DNA from: Curtobacterium aurantiacum
GTDB taxonomy: Bacteria > Actinomycetota > Actinomycetes > Actinomycetales > Microbacteriaceae
Direction: 5' to 3'
Assembly (NCBI RefSeq): GCF_018598555.1
Contig: NZ_JAHEWN010000017.1
Span: 1-64,000 of the forward strand
Length of the DNA: 64,000 nt
Made by a program: the position numbers and the translations under genes. The notes under the pieces were generated by a model that ran no database searches, was not told where the DNA came from, and was given only the letters and a program-made list of their open reading frames with translations. Within the stretch, counting starts at the first letter, position 1. Every line of letters begins with the position of its first letter. Shown here in pieces: positions 35,906-44,731 of the stretch.

Positions 35906-37519
35906 TTGGCAGACGATCTGGACTGGAACGCGATCATCGCGCCCGGCAACGACGCCGAGCGGCGGAAGGCGACTTCCGACCGCACGACAGGTACCGATGC
36001 CCGCGACGACGCTGGTCAGGTGAACCCACCCCCGGCTCGTCCGATGTCCCGACGGGAAGCCCGCGCCCTCGAGGCCGAACGCGCCCGCATCGCAGCGGCG
36101 GACGAGCCGTCCGCGGTCGACTCGTCGAGCGAAGCACCGACCAGTGCGGCACCGACCAGCACGGCACCGACAGGCGACGAGCCGGCGCCCGACCGATCGG
36201 CAGGGACCGACGATCGCCCGGCGTCCCCCGCCGACGCACCGATCGCCACCCGCCCCGAAGAGCTGCACCCCGAGGTCGCCGCACTGCTGACCGGCGAACT
36301 ACCGACCGAGACCGCGGCCGCGGCCGGCGGATCCGGTTCCGACGGGACCGACGACCGTGACGCGACCGGCGGCGGTGGCGCCGCGGGAGGCGGCGGACGC
36401 GGGGGACGAGGCGGCGGAGGACGTGCCTCCAGGCCGCCCCGCGAACCCCGACCGAAGCGTCGACGCGGACCGCTCGTCGCGGGGATCGTCATCGTCGCCG
36501 TGGTGCTGGCCGCCGGTGTCGGGGCCTACACGTTCGCGGCCCCGAAGATCCAGCAGCTCGTCGCCGCGGTCAGCGGCGCGCAGGAGCCCGACGACTACAC
36601 GGGCGACGGCACCACGAAGGTGACCATCACCATCAAGCAGGGCGACATCGGTGAGAACGTCGCCGCGACGCTGCAGCGCAGCGGCGTCGTCAAGGACTCC
36701 AAGGTGTTCTACAAGCTCCTGCTCGCGTCGCCCGACGTGCAGTTCCAGCCGGGTTCGTACGCGCTGAAGAAGGAGATGAGCTCGAAGTCGGCGCTGGCGG
36801 CCCTGCAGGACGAGGACAACCGCGTGCAGGCGTCGATCATCATCCCGGAGGGCACCGCTCTGGCCGACATCAAGGCCGGCATGGTCTCGAAGGCCGGTTT
36901 GACCAAGAAGGAGGTCGACGCGGCGGCGAAGGACCTCGCGGCGTACGACCTGCCGTCCGGTGTCACGACGCTCGAGGGATGGCTGTTCCCGGCGACCTAC
37001 CCGATCAACCCGGGCTGGACGGCCGAGCAGTACTTCGCGTCGATGGTCGACACCATGAAGGAACACCTGGCCGCCGCCGGCGTCAAGGAGGCCGACCAGG
37101 AGCGCACCATCGTGTTCGCGTCGCTGGTGCAGAAGGAAGCCGGGCTCGCAGCCGACTACCCGAAGGTCGCGCGGGTGTTCCAGAACCGACTCGACCAGGG
37201 CATGAAGCTGCAGTCCGACGCCACGGTCGCCTACGGCACGGGCAACACGCACACGGTGACGACGACCGACGCCGAGCGTGCGGACGCGTCGAACGAGTAC
37301 AACACCTACGTGCACGAGGGGCTGCCGCCGGCACCGATCTCGAACCCGGGTGACATCGCGATCAAGGCGGTCACGGCCCCGGCCTCGGGCAAGTGGTTGT
37401 ACTTCGTGACGGTCGACCTCGAATCGGGTGAGACGGTCTTCTCGGACACCTACGACCAGCACCTGGTCGCGGTCGAGCGGTTCCAGGCCTGGCTCCGGGC
37501 ACACCCCGACTACCAGTAG
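35906..37519 (+). CDS. mltG: Endolytic murein transglycosylase MltG
   Basis: About 537 residues from TTG 35906, which follows GAGGA and gives an acidic start (ADDLDWNAII); ATG 35834 would add 24 residues with no ribosome binding site. A long disordered cytoplasmic region (Ala/Pro/Thr then Gly-rich) precedes one transmembrane helix (about residues 192-214) and the YceG/MltG domain with ASLVQKEAG (catalytic Glu), VFQNRLDQGMKLQSD and PPAPISNPGD. It cleaves nascent peptidoglycan strands. alaS-ruvX-mltG-aroC is the normal actinobacterial order. Confidence 0.92.
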   Translation: MADDLDWNAIIAPGNDAERRKATSDRTTGTDARDDAGQVNPPPARPMSRREARALEAERARIAAADEPSAVDSSSEAPTSAAPTSTAPTGDEPAPDRSAGTDDRPASPADAPIATRPEELHPEVAALLTGELPTETAAAAGGSGSDGTDDRDATGGGGAAGGGGRGGRGGGGRASRPPREPRPKRRRGPLVAGIVIVAVVLAAGVGAYTFAAPKIQQLVAAVSGAQEPDDYTGDGTTKVTITIKQGDIGENVAATLQRSGVVKDSKVFYKLLLASPDVQFQPGSYALKKEMSSKSALAALQDEDNRVQASIIIPEGTALADIKAGMVSKAGLTKKEVDAAAKDLAAYDLPSGVTTLEGWLFPATYPINPGWTAEQYFASMVDTMKEHLAAAGVKEADQERTIVFASLVQKEAGLAADYPKVARVFQNRLDQGMKLQSDATVAYGTGNTHTVTTTDAERADASNEYNTYVHEGLPPAPISNPGDIAIKAVTAPASGKWLYFVTVDLESGETVFSDTYDQHLVAVERFQAWLRAHPDYQ

Positions 37520-37561
37520 TCGGCGACGTCGCACGGACGAACGCTGTGGGAGGATTGCGGC

Positions 37562-38782
37562 ATGCTTCGTTGGTTGACTGCTGGTGAGTCCCACGGACCC
37601 GAACTGATCGCCATGCTCGAGGGCCTGCCCGCGGGTGTCCCGGTGTCGTTCGAGTCCATCCGTGCCGACCTCGCGCGCCGCAAGCTCGGCTACGGCCGTG
37701 GCTCGCGGATGAAGTTCGAGCAGGACGAGCTGCACGTGTCCGGCGGCGTCCGCCACGGGTACTCGCTCGGCAGCCCCATCGCGATCCGCATCGGCAACAC
37801 CGAGTGGCCGAAGTGGGTCGAGGTGATGAGCCCCGAGCCGGTCGAATCCACCGAGATGTCCCGCGGTCGGAGCGCCCCGCTGACCCGACCGCGTCCGGGC
37901 CACGCGGACCTGGTCGGCATGCAGAAGTACGGCTTCGACGAGGCCCGCCCGATCCTCGAGCGTGCGAGCGCCCGCGAGACGGCTGCCCGGGTCGCGCTCG
38001 GTGCCGTCGCGAAGGCGTTCCTCGCCGAACTCGGCATCCGGTCGGTGGCGCACACGCTGCAGGTCGGGACCGTCCGGGTCCCGGACGGCACGGACCTGCC
38101 CCTGCCCGACGACGTGGACCGCCTCGACGAGGACCAGCTGCGCTGCTTCGACGCCGAGACCTCCGCACGCATGGTCACCGAGGTCGAGGCCGCGAAGAAG
38201 GACGGCGACACCCTCGGCGGCGTCGTCGAGGTGCTGTTCTACGGCGTCCCGCCGGGCCTCGGCTCGCACGTGCACTGGGACCGCCGGCTCGACGCCCGCC
38301 TCGCCGCGGCGATCATGGGCATCCAGGCCATCAAGGGGGTGGAGGTCGGTGACGGCTTCGCGACCGCCGGGCGCCGGGGCTCCGCCGCCCACGACGAGCT
38401 GTACCGCGAAGACGGCGAGATCTACCGCACGAGCGACCGCGCCGGCGGGACCGAGGGCGGGATGTCCACGGGCACGGTGCTGCGGGTCCGCGCCGGCATG
38501 AAGCCGATCGCGACCATCCCGCACGCCCTGCACACGGTGGACGTCGTCTCCGGTGAGGACGCCTCGGCGCACCACCAGCGCTCGGACGTCTGTGCCGTGC
38601 CCGCGGCGGGCGTCGTCGCCGAGGCGATGGTGGCCCTGGTGCTCGCCGACGCGGTGCTCGAGAAGTTCGGCGGCGACAACGTCGTCGAGACGAAGCGCAA
38701 CCTCGACGCCTACCTCGCCGCGATCCCGGAGACCCTGCGCACGCGCCGGACCGAGCCGTCGGCGACCTCGACCGACCTGTGA
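37562..38782 (+). CDS. aroC: Chorismate synthase
   Basis: 406 residues; last shikimate-pathway step, EPSP to chorismate with reduced FMN. Family motifs: [11 protein letters not shown] near residue 6, [28 protein letters not shown], and RSDVCAVPA near the C-terminus. ATG follows GGGAGGA by 8 bases; GAGGAT could alternatively be a leaderless -10 box. First gene of aroC-aroK-aroB, linked by 4-base overlaps. Confidence 0.97.
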   Translation: MLRWLTAGESHGPELIAMLEGLPAGVPVSFESIRADLARRKLGYGRGSRMKFEQDELHVSGGVRHGYSLGSPIAIRIGNTEWPKWVEVMSPEPVESTEMSRGRSAPLTRPRPGHADLVGMQKYGFDEARPILERASARETAARVALGAVAKAFLAELGIRSVAHTLQVGTVRVPDGTDLPLPDDVDRLDEDQLRCFDAETSARMVTEVEAAKKDGDTLGGVVEVLFYGVPPGLGSHVHWDRRLDARLAAAIMGIQAIKGVEVGDGFATAGRRGSAAHDELYREDGEIYRTSDRAGGTEGGMSTGTVLRVRAGMKPIATIPHALHTVDVVSGEDASAHHQRSDVCAVPAAGVVAEAMVALVLADAVLEKFGGDNVVETKRNLDAYLAAIPETLRTRRTEPSATSTDL

Positions 38783-39426
38783 GCACCGACGTCCGACGCG
38801 CCGACGCGCCCGTGGTCGTCATCGGCCCGATGGGCGCCGGCAAGTCGAGCGTCGGCAAGCGGGTGGCGAAGGCCCTCGGCGTCCCGTTCACGGACACCGA
38901 CCGGGTCATCGTGCGCGAGCACGGGCCGATCCCCGGGATCTTCGCCGACCGCGGCGAGCCGGCGTTCCGCGCGCTCGAGGCCCAGGCGGTCCGGGCAGCG
39001 ATGGCCACCGGCGGCGTGATCGCCGTGGGCGGGGGAGCCGTCACCCACGCGGACACGCGGCAGGCCCTGAGCGGGGCACGCATCGTCCTGCTCACCGTCT
39101 CGCCCGAGGCCGTCGCCGACCGCATCGCCGGGTCCGACCGGCCGCTGCTGGCGAACGGCGGGATCGATGCCTGGCAGACGATCATGGACGAGCGGGCGGC
39201 CACCTACGCGGAACTCGCGCACGTCGTGGTCGACACGTCACGCCGCCCGATGTCCCGCGTGGTCGACGAGGTCGTCGCGTGGCTGCGCAGCGACGCAGGC
39301 AGCACCGAGCGCAGCGACGCCGGCACCACCGAGCGCAGCGACGCCGGCACCACCGAGCGCAGCGGCACCACCACCGCGCCCGGCAGCACGACCAGCAGCA
39401 CCACCAGCAGCGAAGGAGCACCGTGA
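38779..39426 (+). CDS. aroK: Shikimate kinase with repetitive C-terminal tail
   Basis: 215 residues. Walker [16 protein letters not shown] near residue 17, shikimate-binding DTDR near 39 and GGGAVT near 78, lid with R..DRPLL. The enzyme proper ends near 170 as in other AroK; about 40 extra residues follow with [10 protein letters not shown] repeats and Ser/Thr runs. GTG start overlaps aroC; the stop overlaps aroB GTG. Confidence 0.95.
   Translation: MSTDVRRADAPVVVIGPMGAGKSSVGKRVAKALGVPFTDTDRVIVREHGPIPGIFADRGEPAFRALEAQAVRAAMATGGVIAVGGGAVTHADTRQALSGARIVLLTVSPEAVADRIAGSDRPLLANGGIDAWQTIMDERAATYAELAHVVVDTSRRPMSRVVDEVVAWLRSDAGSTERSDAGTTERSDAGTTERSGTTTAPGSTTSSTTSSEGAP
39289..39360 (+). repeat. Three 24-bp tandem repeats in the aroK tail
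   Basis: AGCGACGCCGGCACCACCGAGCGC: the second and third units are identical, the first differs at two bases, and a partial fourth follows from 39361. In-frame, encodes SDAGTTER units. Confidence 0.92.
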
Positions 39427-40520
39427 CCGAGTCGACCCTGCCCGCCGGGACCACCGAGATCCGGGTCGGCGGTGACGACGGCTACACGGTGGCCGTCGGC
39501 ACGGGCCTGCTCGGCGCCCTGCCCGCGATCCTGGGCCCGCGTGTCGCCAAGGTCCTCATCGTGCACTCGCCGACCCTCGGCGCCCGGGCGAACGAGCTCC
39601 GCGCGCTCCTGGTCGAGGCCGGGCTCGAAGCCCTGATCGCCGAGGTCCCCGACGCCGAGGGGGCCAAGCGCGTCGAGGTCGCCGCCTTCTGCTGGCAGAT
39701 CATGGGGCAGGCCGACTTCACCCGCACCGACGCGGTCATCGGCCTCGGTGGCGGCGCGGTCACCGACCTGGCCGGCTTCGTCGCCGCGACCTGGCTGCGC
39801 GGTGTGCCGTACGTGGCCGTCCCGACCAGCGTGCTCGGGATGGTGGACGCCAGCGTCGGGGGCAAGACGGGCATCAACACGAACGAGGGCAAGAACCTGG
39901 TGGGCGCCTTCTACGCTCCACGTGCCGTCGTCGTGGACCTCGACCTCGCCCGCACGCTGCCCCGCAACGAGATCCTGACCGGGTTCGCCGAGATCGTGAA
40001 GGCCGGGTTCATCGCCGTGCCCGAGATCCTGGACATCGTCGAGGCCGACGTCGACCGGGTGACCGACCCGACGACGCCGGAGTTCCGGCGGGTCGTCGAG
40101 CTCGCCATCGCGCTCAAGGCCGAGGTCGTCTCGGACGACTTCACCGAGCAGGGCCGACGCGAGATCCTGAACTACGGGCACACCCTCGGGCACGCGATCG
40201 AGCACGCCGAGCGGTACCAGTGGCGCCACGGGGCGGCGGTGTCGGTCGGCATGGTGTTCGCCGCCGAGCTCGCCCGACTCACCGGTCACCTGGACGACGC
40301 CACGGTCGACCGGCACCGGGCGATCCTCGAGTCGCTCGACCTGCCGACCTCGTACGGCGTCGGGCGCTGGCAGGGGCTCCTCGCCACGATGCGTCGTGAC
40401 AAGAAGGCCCGTGCCGGCATGCTGCGGTTCATCATCCTGGACGGCGTCGGCAAGCCCGTCGTGCTCGAGGGCCCCGAGGACCACCTGCTCTTCACCGCCT
40501 ACCAGGAGGTCGGCGTCTAG
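39423..40520 (+). CDS. aroB: 3-dehydroquinate synthase
   Basis: 365 residues; NAD-dependent DAHP to dehydroquinate. GLGGGAVTDLAGFVAATWLRG (NAD site) near 105, PTSVLGMVDASVGGKTGIN near 135, LKAEVVSDDFTEQGRR, and the zinc histidine region NYGHTLGHAIEH. GTG overlaps the aroK stop by 4 bases; the longer open frame upstream lies over aroC and aroK and is a shadow. Confidence 0.97.
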   Translation: MTESTLPAGTTEIRVGGDDGYTVAVGTGLLGALPAILGPRVAKVLIVHSPTLGARANELRALLVEAGLEALIAEVPDAEGAKRVEVAAFCWQIMGQADFTRTDAVIGLGGGAVTDLAGFVAATWLRGVPYVAVPTSVLGMVDASVGGKTGINTNEGKNLVGAFYAPRAVVVDLDLARTLPRNEILTGFAEIVKAGFIAVPEILDIVEADVDRVTDPTTPEFRRVVELAIALKAEVVSDDFTEQGRREILNYGHTLGHAIEHAERYQWRHGAAVSVGMVFAAELARLTGHLDDATVDRHRAILESLDLPTSYGVGRWQGLLATMRRDKKARAGMLRFIILDGVGKPVVLEGPEDHLLFTAYQEVGV

Positions 40521-40529
40521 CCACACCGG

Positions 40530-40709
40530 TCAGCGCAGGACCCGACGCGTCCTGCGCCACCACCAGGTGACACGCGTCGAGACGGTGACCACGCCGGTGC
40601 GCTGGGATTCCCGCCACTCATCGACGGTGGCGCCGTGGTCCCAGGCGAAGAGGACGTCGTCGTCCTCGTCGAGGTCGGGTGCGTCGGGGAGCGGTCGCAG
40701 GATCGACAT
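40530..40709 (-). CDS. Small hypothetical protein
   Basis: 59 residues: acidic N-terminal half (DAPDLDEDDDVLFAWDHGATVDEW) and a basic, Trp-rich end ([12 protein letters not shown]). ATG follows AAGGGA by about 9 bases, and the start overlaps the stop of the preceding minus-strand gene (TGATG). Not recognised; the codon bias and coupling make it likely real. Confidence 0.6.
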   Translation of the reverse strand: MSILRPLPDAPDLDEDDDVLFAWDHGATVDEWRESQRTGVVTVSTRVTWWWRRTRRVLR

Positions 40710-41017
40710 CAGTCGGTGTCCCTTCGTTCGTCGTCGTGGTGTGCCTGGTCGGCGCTGGCTCGCCTGCGGAGCGCTCGGCTCGCGAGTCGGCGATCGGCCT
40801 TCGACCACCACGGTACGGTCTCCAGGTCTCGGAGCACCGTTGTCGAAATGTCGTATGTGTTCATGTCCGGCCGCTGTGTGACGGCCCAGGTGAACCGATG
40901 CCAGGCGTGGTCACGATCGGACGTCCGTCGGCTCTGGAACGCCCCGAACCAGCTGACGACGGCGGCGACGATCGCCGCTCCGGCGGCGATGCACGCCGCG
41001 ATCAGTGCTGTCTCCAC
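40709..41017 (-). CDS. Small membrane-anchored hypothetical protein
   Basis: 102 residues: one N-terminal hydrophobic helix (TALIAACIAAGAAIVAAVVSWFGAF) followed by a charged cytoplasmic part (HAWHRFTWAVTQRPDMNTYDISTTVLRDLE, then a basic and His/Asp-rich end). The GTG lies 6 bases after a GACACT box on the minus strand. Pattern typical of small phage- or host-type membrane proteins of unknown role; forms a two-gene unit with the next gene. Confidence 0.6.
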   Translation of the reverse strand: METALIAACIAAGAAIVAAVVSWFGAFQSRRTSDRDHAWHRFTWAVTQRPDMNTYDISTTVLRDLETVPWWSKADRRLASRALRRRASADQAHHDDERRDTD

Positions 41018-41177
41018 GGCGCGAGTGTCCACTGCAGGACCGAGCCCCCGCGCCGGGCCCGCGCCGACCTGTGGAAGCCGCGCCGGGCCTCCAGGCTGTG
41101 GAGGACGACGGCAGGGACGTGACGGACTGCGCCGGCCGCACGCTGCGGATCCAGCACCGGGGGGCAGACTGGCGGAC

Positions 41178-42869
41178 GTGCCCACCCCACCCCGACTGAG
41201 CGACCTCTCCGGCCCGCGCGACGCCGACACCGGCTCGCTGCGGTCCCGGAGCCGGCGCTTCACCGAACTCCTCTCGATCGCCCGCCGCCACCACCTGGTG
41301 CCGTTTAGGCGGCTCGACTTCTCGCACGACCCCGCCACCTCGGACCTGCGCCGCGACCAGGCCGAGCACCTGCGCCGGGCGCTCGAGGAAGCCGGTGGCG
41401 GGTTCGTGAAGATGGGCCAGCTGCTCTCCACCCGCGACGACCTGCTCCCCGAGGAGTGGACCGAGGGGCTCGCGCACCTGCAGCGGAACGTCACGGCGGC
41501 CCCGGCGGACGAGGTCCGCGCGCTCCTCGAGCAGGAGCTCGGCGCCCCGGTCGACCAGGTCTTCGCGACGTTCGACCCGGTGCCCGTCGCAGCGGCGTCC
41601 ATCGCGCAGGTGCACCGTGCCCGGCTGCCCGACGGCACCGCGGTCGCCGTCAAGGTGCAGCGGCCGGGGATCGACGCAGCGGTGCGCCGCGACGTGGACA
41701 TCGCACTGCGGGTCGTCCGGTTCATGGCCCGGTGGTCGACCGAGGCACGGCAGGTGGGGGTGCAGGACATCGCGGCCCAGTACGCGGACGACCTGATCCG
41801 TCAGGTCGACTTCGTCTCGGAGCTCCGCAACCTCACCGCGCTGCGTGCGGCCCAGGCCCGCAGCGCGCGTCCGGACGAAGTCCGGTTCCCGGACCCCTAC
41901 CCGGACCTGTCCGGCCGGCGGGTGCTCGTGATGGAGTTCCTGGAGGGCGACACGCTCAGCGCGATCCGCGCCGAGCGTTCCGAGCGCGACCTCGACGCGC
42001 CGATGCGCGCCATCCTCCGCGCCTTCCTGCGCCAGGTCGTCTTCGACGGCCTGTACCACGCGGACCTGCACCCGGGGAACGTCCTGGTGCTGCCCGACGG
42101 GCGGCCCGCGTTGATCGACTTCGGATCGGTCGGGAGGCTCGACCCGGGTCTCCGGGACACGGTCCAGGACCTGTTGGCCGCCTACCTGCAGGACGACACG
42201 TCGCGCATCGCCGATGCGGTCCTGCGGATGGCGCCCGTGCGCGATGCGCACGACGAGCCCGACTTCCGTCGGGACATCGCCCGGTTCGTCGCGGACGAGC
42301 TCGGCCCGGGTGCCCGCATCGGGGTCGAGACGGTGGACGACGCGGTCGAGGTCTTCGGCCGCTACCGGCTGAAGCCGCCGCCGGACTTCGTCGCCGCGGC
42401 CCGCGCCCTGGCCATCTTCGAGGGCACACTCCGCACGCTCGCGCCCTCGTTCGACCTGCTCGAGGAGTCCCGCGGGCTCGCCCGGGAGCAGATCACCGAC
42501 CAGCTGCGACCCGGCAAACTGCGCGACCTCGCGGTGAAGGAGCTGCTCGGCGTCGTGTCGGCGGCCCGTCGGCTGCCGCGCCGGGTGGACCGCATCGGCG
42601 AGGCGATCGAGACCGGACGGTTCACCGTGAACATCCGGCTCTTCGCGGACAGCCGCGACCGGCAGCTCGTGTCCGGGATGATCCGGAGGATCCTGCTCGT
42701 GCTGCTCGGCGCCGGGGCGGGGGTCCTGGCGATCGTCTACCTGGCGCTCCCGGCACGGCCGACCGCTGCGCTGTCCACCGGCGTGGCCGGCGCGTTGCTC
42801 GGGGGAGCGGCGGTGGTGCTGCTCGCCTGGGCGGCGATCGACGCCTGGCGCGCCCGCCGGCGGCGCTGA
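41178..42869 (+). CDS. ABC1/UbiB-family protein kinase-like protein
   Basis: 563 residues. Kinase-like ABC1 core: GGGFVKMGQLLSTR (KxGQ motif) near 73, ASIAQVHRARL with AVKVQRPG near 135-155, HADLHPGNVLV near 295 and LIDFGSVGRLD near 310. Two C-terminal transmembrane helices (about 500-550). UbiB/ADCK relatives support quinone metabolism; bacteria like this make menaquinone, so the substrate is uncertain. GTG start 7 bases after CAGACT. Confidence 0.92.
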   Translation: MPTPPRLSDLSGPRDADTGSLRSRSRRFTELLSIARRHHLVPFRRLDFSHDPATSDLRRDQAEHLRRALEEAGGGFVKMGQLLSTRDDLLPEEWTEGLAHLQRNVTAAPADEVRALLEQELGAPVDQVFATFDPVPVAAASIAQVHRARLPDGTAVAVKVQRPGIDAAVRRDVDIALRVVRFMARWSTEARQVGVQDIAAQYADDLIRQVDFVSELRNLTALRAAQARSARPDEVRFPDPYPDLSGRRVLVMEFLEGDTLSAIRAERSERDLDAPMRAILRAFLRQVVFDGLYHADLHPGNVLVLPDGRPALIDFGSVGRLDPGLRDTVQDLLAAYLQDDTSRIADAVLRMAPVRDAHDEPDFRRDIARFVADELGPGARIGVETVDDAVEVFGRYRLKPPPDFVAAARALAIFEGTLRTLAPSFDLLEESRGLAREQITDQLRPGKLRDLAVKELLGVVSAARRLPRRVDRIGEAIETGRFTVNIRLFADSRDRQLVSGMIRRILLVLLGAGAGVLAIVYLALPARPTAALSTGVAGALLGGAAVVLLAWAAIDAWRARRRR

Positions 42870-42893
42870 GCGGGGCGTGCACGTCGCGCCGCA

Positions 42894-43000
42894 GTGGCGT
42901 GCACGCCCCGCCGCTGCGGCGTGGCGTGCACGCCCCGCCGCTGCGGCGCGCATGCTAGGCCGCTGGGGCGCGCATGCTCGGCCGCTGCGGCCGCCGCGCG
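42894..43000. repeat. Tandem and palindromic repeats before efp
   Basis: A 27-bp unit (GTGGCGTGCACGCCCCGCCG plus CTGCGGC) occurs twice, identical, at 42894-42920 and 42921-42947; each includes the 12-bp palindrome GGCGTGCACGCC. Two diverged units with GCGCATGCT and GGCCGCTG follow (about 42948-42990), and a diverged copy precedes near 42870. I see no gene in the 210 bases between the ABC1 gene and efp. Confidence 0.85.
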
Positions 43001-43009
43001 GGCGTCCGC

Positions 43010-43015
43010 TACACT
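43010..43015 (+). promoter_or_regulatory. -10 box of efp
   Basis: TACACT, predicting a leader of about 58 bases before ATG 43080. Confidence 0.55.
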
Positions 43016-43079
43016 CGTCCGGGGCCGTCCGCGGCCCGAGGACACTTCACAACACGACCGAACGGGACACCGACGACTC

Positions 43080-43643
43080 ATGGCCAGTACCACAGACATC
43101 AAGAACGGCGCCGTTCTCATCATCGACGGCCAGCTGTGGTCGGTCGTCGAGTTCCAGCACGTCAAGCCGGGCAAGGGCGGCGCGTTCGTCCGCACGAAGC
43201 TGAAGAACGTCGTCTCCGGCAAGGTCGTCGACCGCACGTTCAACGCCGGCGCGAAGATCGACACCGCCGTCGTCGACCGTCGTGACTACCAGTTCCTCTA
43301 CGAGGACGGCGACTCCTACGTGTTCATGGACACCGACACGTACGACCAGATCCCGGTCTCGGCGACCGTGGTCGGCGACGCCAAGAACTACCTGCTCGAG
43401 TCCGCGATGGTCACCATCGCGATGAACGAGGGCAACCCGCTCTACGTCGAGCTCCCGACGTCGATCGTCACCGAGGTCGAGACCGAGCCCGGCCTGCAGG
43501 GCGACCGTTCCTCCGGCGGTACCAAGGACGCGACCATCATCGCGACCGGTCACCGCATCCAGGTCCCGCTGTACCTCGAGAGCGGCACCCTGGTGAAGAT
43601 CGACACGCGCGACGGCAGCTTCCTCGGCCGCGTCAACTCCTAG
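43080..43643 (+). CDS. efp: Elongation factor P
   Basis: 187 residues, all three domains. Starts [41 protein letters not shown] with the palm-loop Lys of KPGKGG, and ends with [22 protein letters not shown]. Relieves ribosome stalling at polyproline. The many Pro-rich proteins in this window (IF-2, MltG, FHA protein) would need it. ATG chosen for the family start; followed by nusB after 11 bases. Confidence 0.97.
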   Translation: MASTTDIKNGAVLIIDGQLWSVVEFQHVKPGKGGAFVRTKLKNVVSGKVVDRTFNAGAKIDTAVVDRRDYQFLYEDGDSYVFMDTDTYDQIPVSATVVGDAKNYLLESAMVTIAMNEGNPLYVELPTSIVTEVETEPGLQGDRSSGGTKDATIIATGHRIQVPLYLESGTLVKIDTRDGSFLGRVNS

Positions 43644-43654
43644 GCGCTGACCGT

Positions 43655-44107
43655 ATGAGTGCTCGTTCGAAGGCCCGCAAGCGCGCCCTCGACATGCTGT
43701 ACGTGGCCGAGGTGCGCGAGCTGCCGATCGCCGACGTGCTCGCCACCGAGACGGTCCGGCACCTGGACCAGCCGGAGCGTGCCTCCAGCTGGGACTACGC
43801 ACGCCAGATCGTCACGGGTGTCGACGACGCCCGGCACGAGATCGACGCCGTCATCGTCGACCACGCCCAGGGCTGGTCGATCGCCCGGATGCCGGTCCTC
43901 GACCGCTGCATCCTGCGCATGGCCGTCTGGGAGCTCCGGTTCAACCCGGAGGTGCCCGACGCAGTCGCGATCGCCGAGGCGGTCGAGCTCGCGCAGTCGC
44001 TGTCCACCGAGGACTCGGCGGGCTTCGTCAACGGCGTGCTCGGGGCCGTCGCCGGGGGTCGTGCACCGTCCGGTCGGACGGTCGCAGGAGACCAGGAGTC
44101 CCGGTAG
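43655..44107 (+). CDS. nusB: Transcription antitermination protein NusB
   Basis: 150 residues, all-helical. Starts SARSKARKRALDMLYVAEVR; contains RILRMAVWELRF-like CILRMAVWEL, NEAVELA-like AEAVELAQSLSTEDSAGFVNGVLGAV. With NusE it forms rRNA antitermination complexes. efp-nusB-pyrR is the conserved order. Its TAG stop lies in a TAGGGT box that probably drives pyrR. Confidence 0.95.
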   Translation: MSARSKARKRALDMLYVAEVRELPIADVLATETVRHLDQPERASSWDYARQIVTGVDDARHEIDAVIVDHAQGWSIARMPVLDRCILRMAVWELRFNPEVPDAVAIAEAVELAQSLSTEDSAGFVNGVLGAVAGGRAPSGRTVAGDQESR

Positions 44108-44110
44108 GGT
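44105..44110 (+). promoter_or_regulatory. -10 box of the pyr operon
   Basis: TAGGGT overlapping the nusB stop codon. A start near 44117 gives a leader of roughly 48 bases carrying the PyrR binding loop. Confidence 0.45.
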
Positions 44111-44120
44111 TGACCACGTC

Positions 44121-44160
44121 AGCATCCTTTAATGCCGTCCAGTGAGGCGGGGAAGGGGGT
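44121..44160 (+). promoter_or_regulatory. PyrR binding loop at the pyrR ribosome binding site
   Basis: TCCAGTGAGGC (44138-44148) matches the PyrR recognition consensus UCCNGNGAGGY of known pyr leaders. GCC before and GGC within it, and CCTTT (44126-44130) against GAAGG (44152-44156), can form the stem. The purine-rich GGAAGGGGG ribosome binding site for GTG 44165 follows directly. Mycobacterial PyrR represses translation by such a site, so UMP-dependent translational repression is expected here. Confidence 0.75.
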
Positions 44161-44164
44161 CGAC

Positions 44165-44731
44165 GTGGGAACCAGAACGGTCCTGCAACAGCCCGACATC
44201 ACGCGTGCCCTGACACGCATCGCGCACGAGATCCTCGAAGCCAACCACGGGGGCTCGGACCTCGTGCTCCTCGGCATCCCGACCCGCGGTGCCGTCCTGG
44301 CGGAACGCCTCGGCCGGATCCTCGCCGGCATCGAGCCGGAGTGGGCCTCGGCGGCCGGCGGCATCGGGACGGAGCGTGTCGGCACGCTCGACGTCACCAT
44401 GCACCGCGACGACCTCGGCCACGGCATCGGCCGCGCGCCGCACCGGACGGTCATCCCCGCCGGCGGCATCGACGGCAAGGTCGTCGTGCTCGTCGATGAC
44501 GTGCTGTACTCCGGCCGCACCGTCCGTGCCGCGCTCGACGCGTTGCAGGGCATCGGCCGGCCGCGTGCCGTCCGGCTCGCCGTGCTCGTCGACCGTGGGC
44601 ACCGCGAGCTGCCGATCCGTGCGGACCACGTCGGCAAGAACCTGCCGACCGCGTCCGACGAGCGGGTCACGCTGCACCTGGCCGAGACCGACGGCGACGA
44701 CACCGTCTTCATCGAGCAGGGGGTGGCGTGA
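44165..44731 (+). CDS. pyrR: PyrR regulator / uracil phosphoribosyltransferase
   Basis: 188 residues. Phosphoribosyltransferase fold with the PRPP loop [19 protein letters not shown] near residues 102-120, GIPTRGA near 35, and basic RNA-binding positions. It binds pyr mRNA when UMP is high. GTG 44165 is preferred over ATG 44132 because the latter lies in the PyrR binding loop and has no ribosome binding site. pyrB follows with a 1-base overlap. Confidence 0.95.
   Translation: MGTRTVLQQPDITRALTRIAHEILEANHGGSDLVLLGIPTRGAVLAERLGRILAGIEPEWASAAGGIGTERVGTLDVTMHRDDLGHGIGRAPHRTVIPAGGIDGKVVVLVDDVLYSGRTVRAALDALQGIGRPRAVRLAVLVDRGHRELPIRADHVGKNLPTASDERVTLHLAETDGDDTVFIEQGVA

Noticed and set aside
44132-44164. 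ATG 44132 as the pyrR start
   Set aside because: It lies in the PyrR binding loop and lacks a ribosome binding site; GTG 44165 has GGAAGGGGG directly upstream.
44100-44165. Classical pyr attenuator (terminator/antiterminator)
   Set aside because: The leader is too short and has no T-run terminator; the binding loop next to the ribosome binding site fits translational control better.
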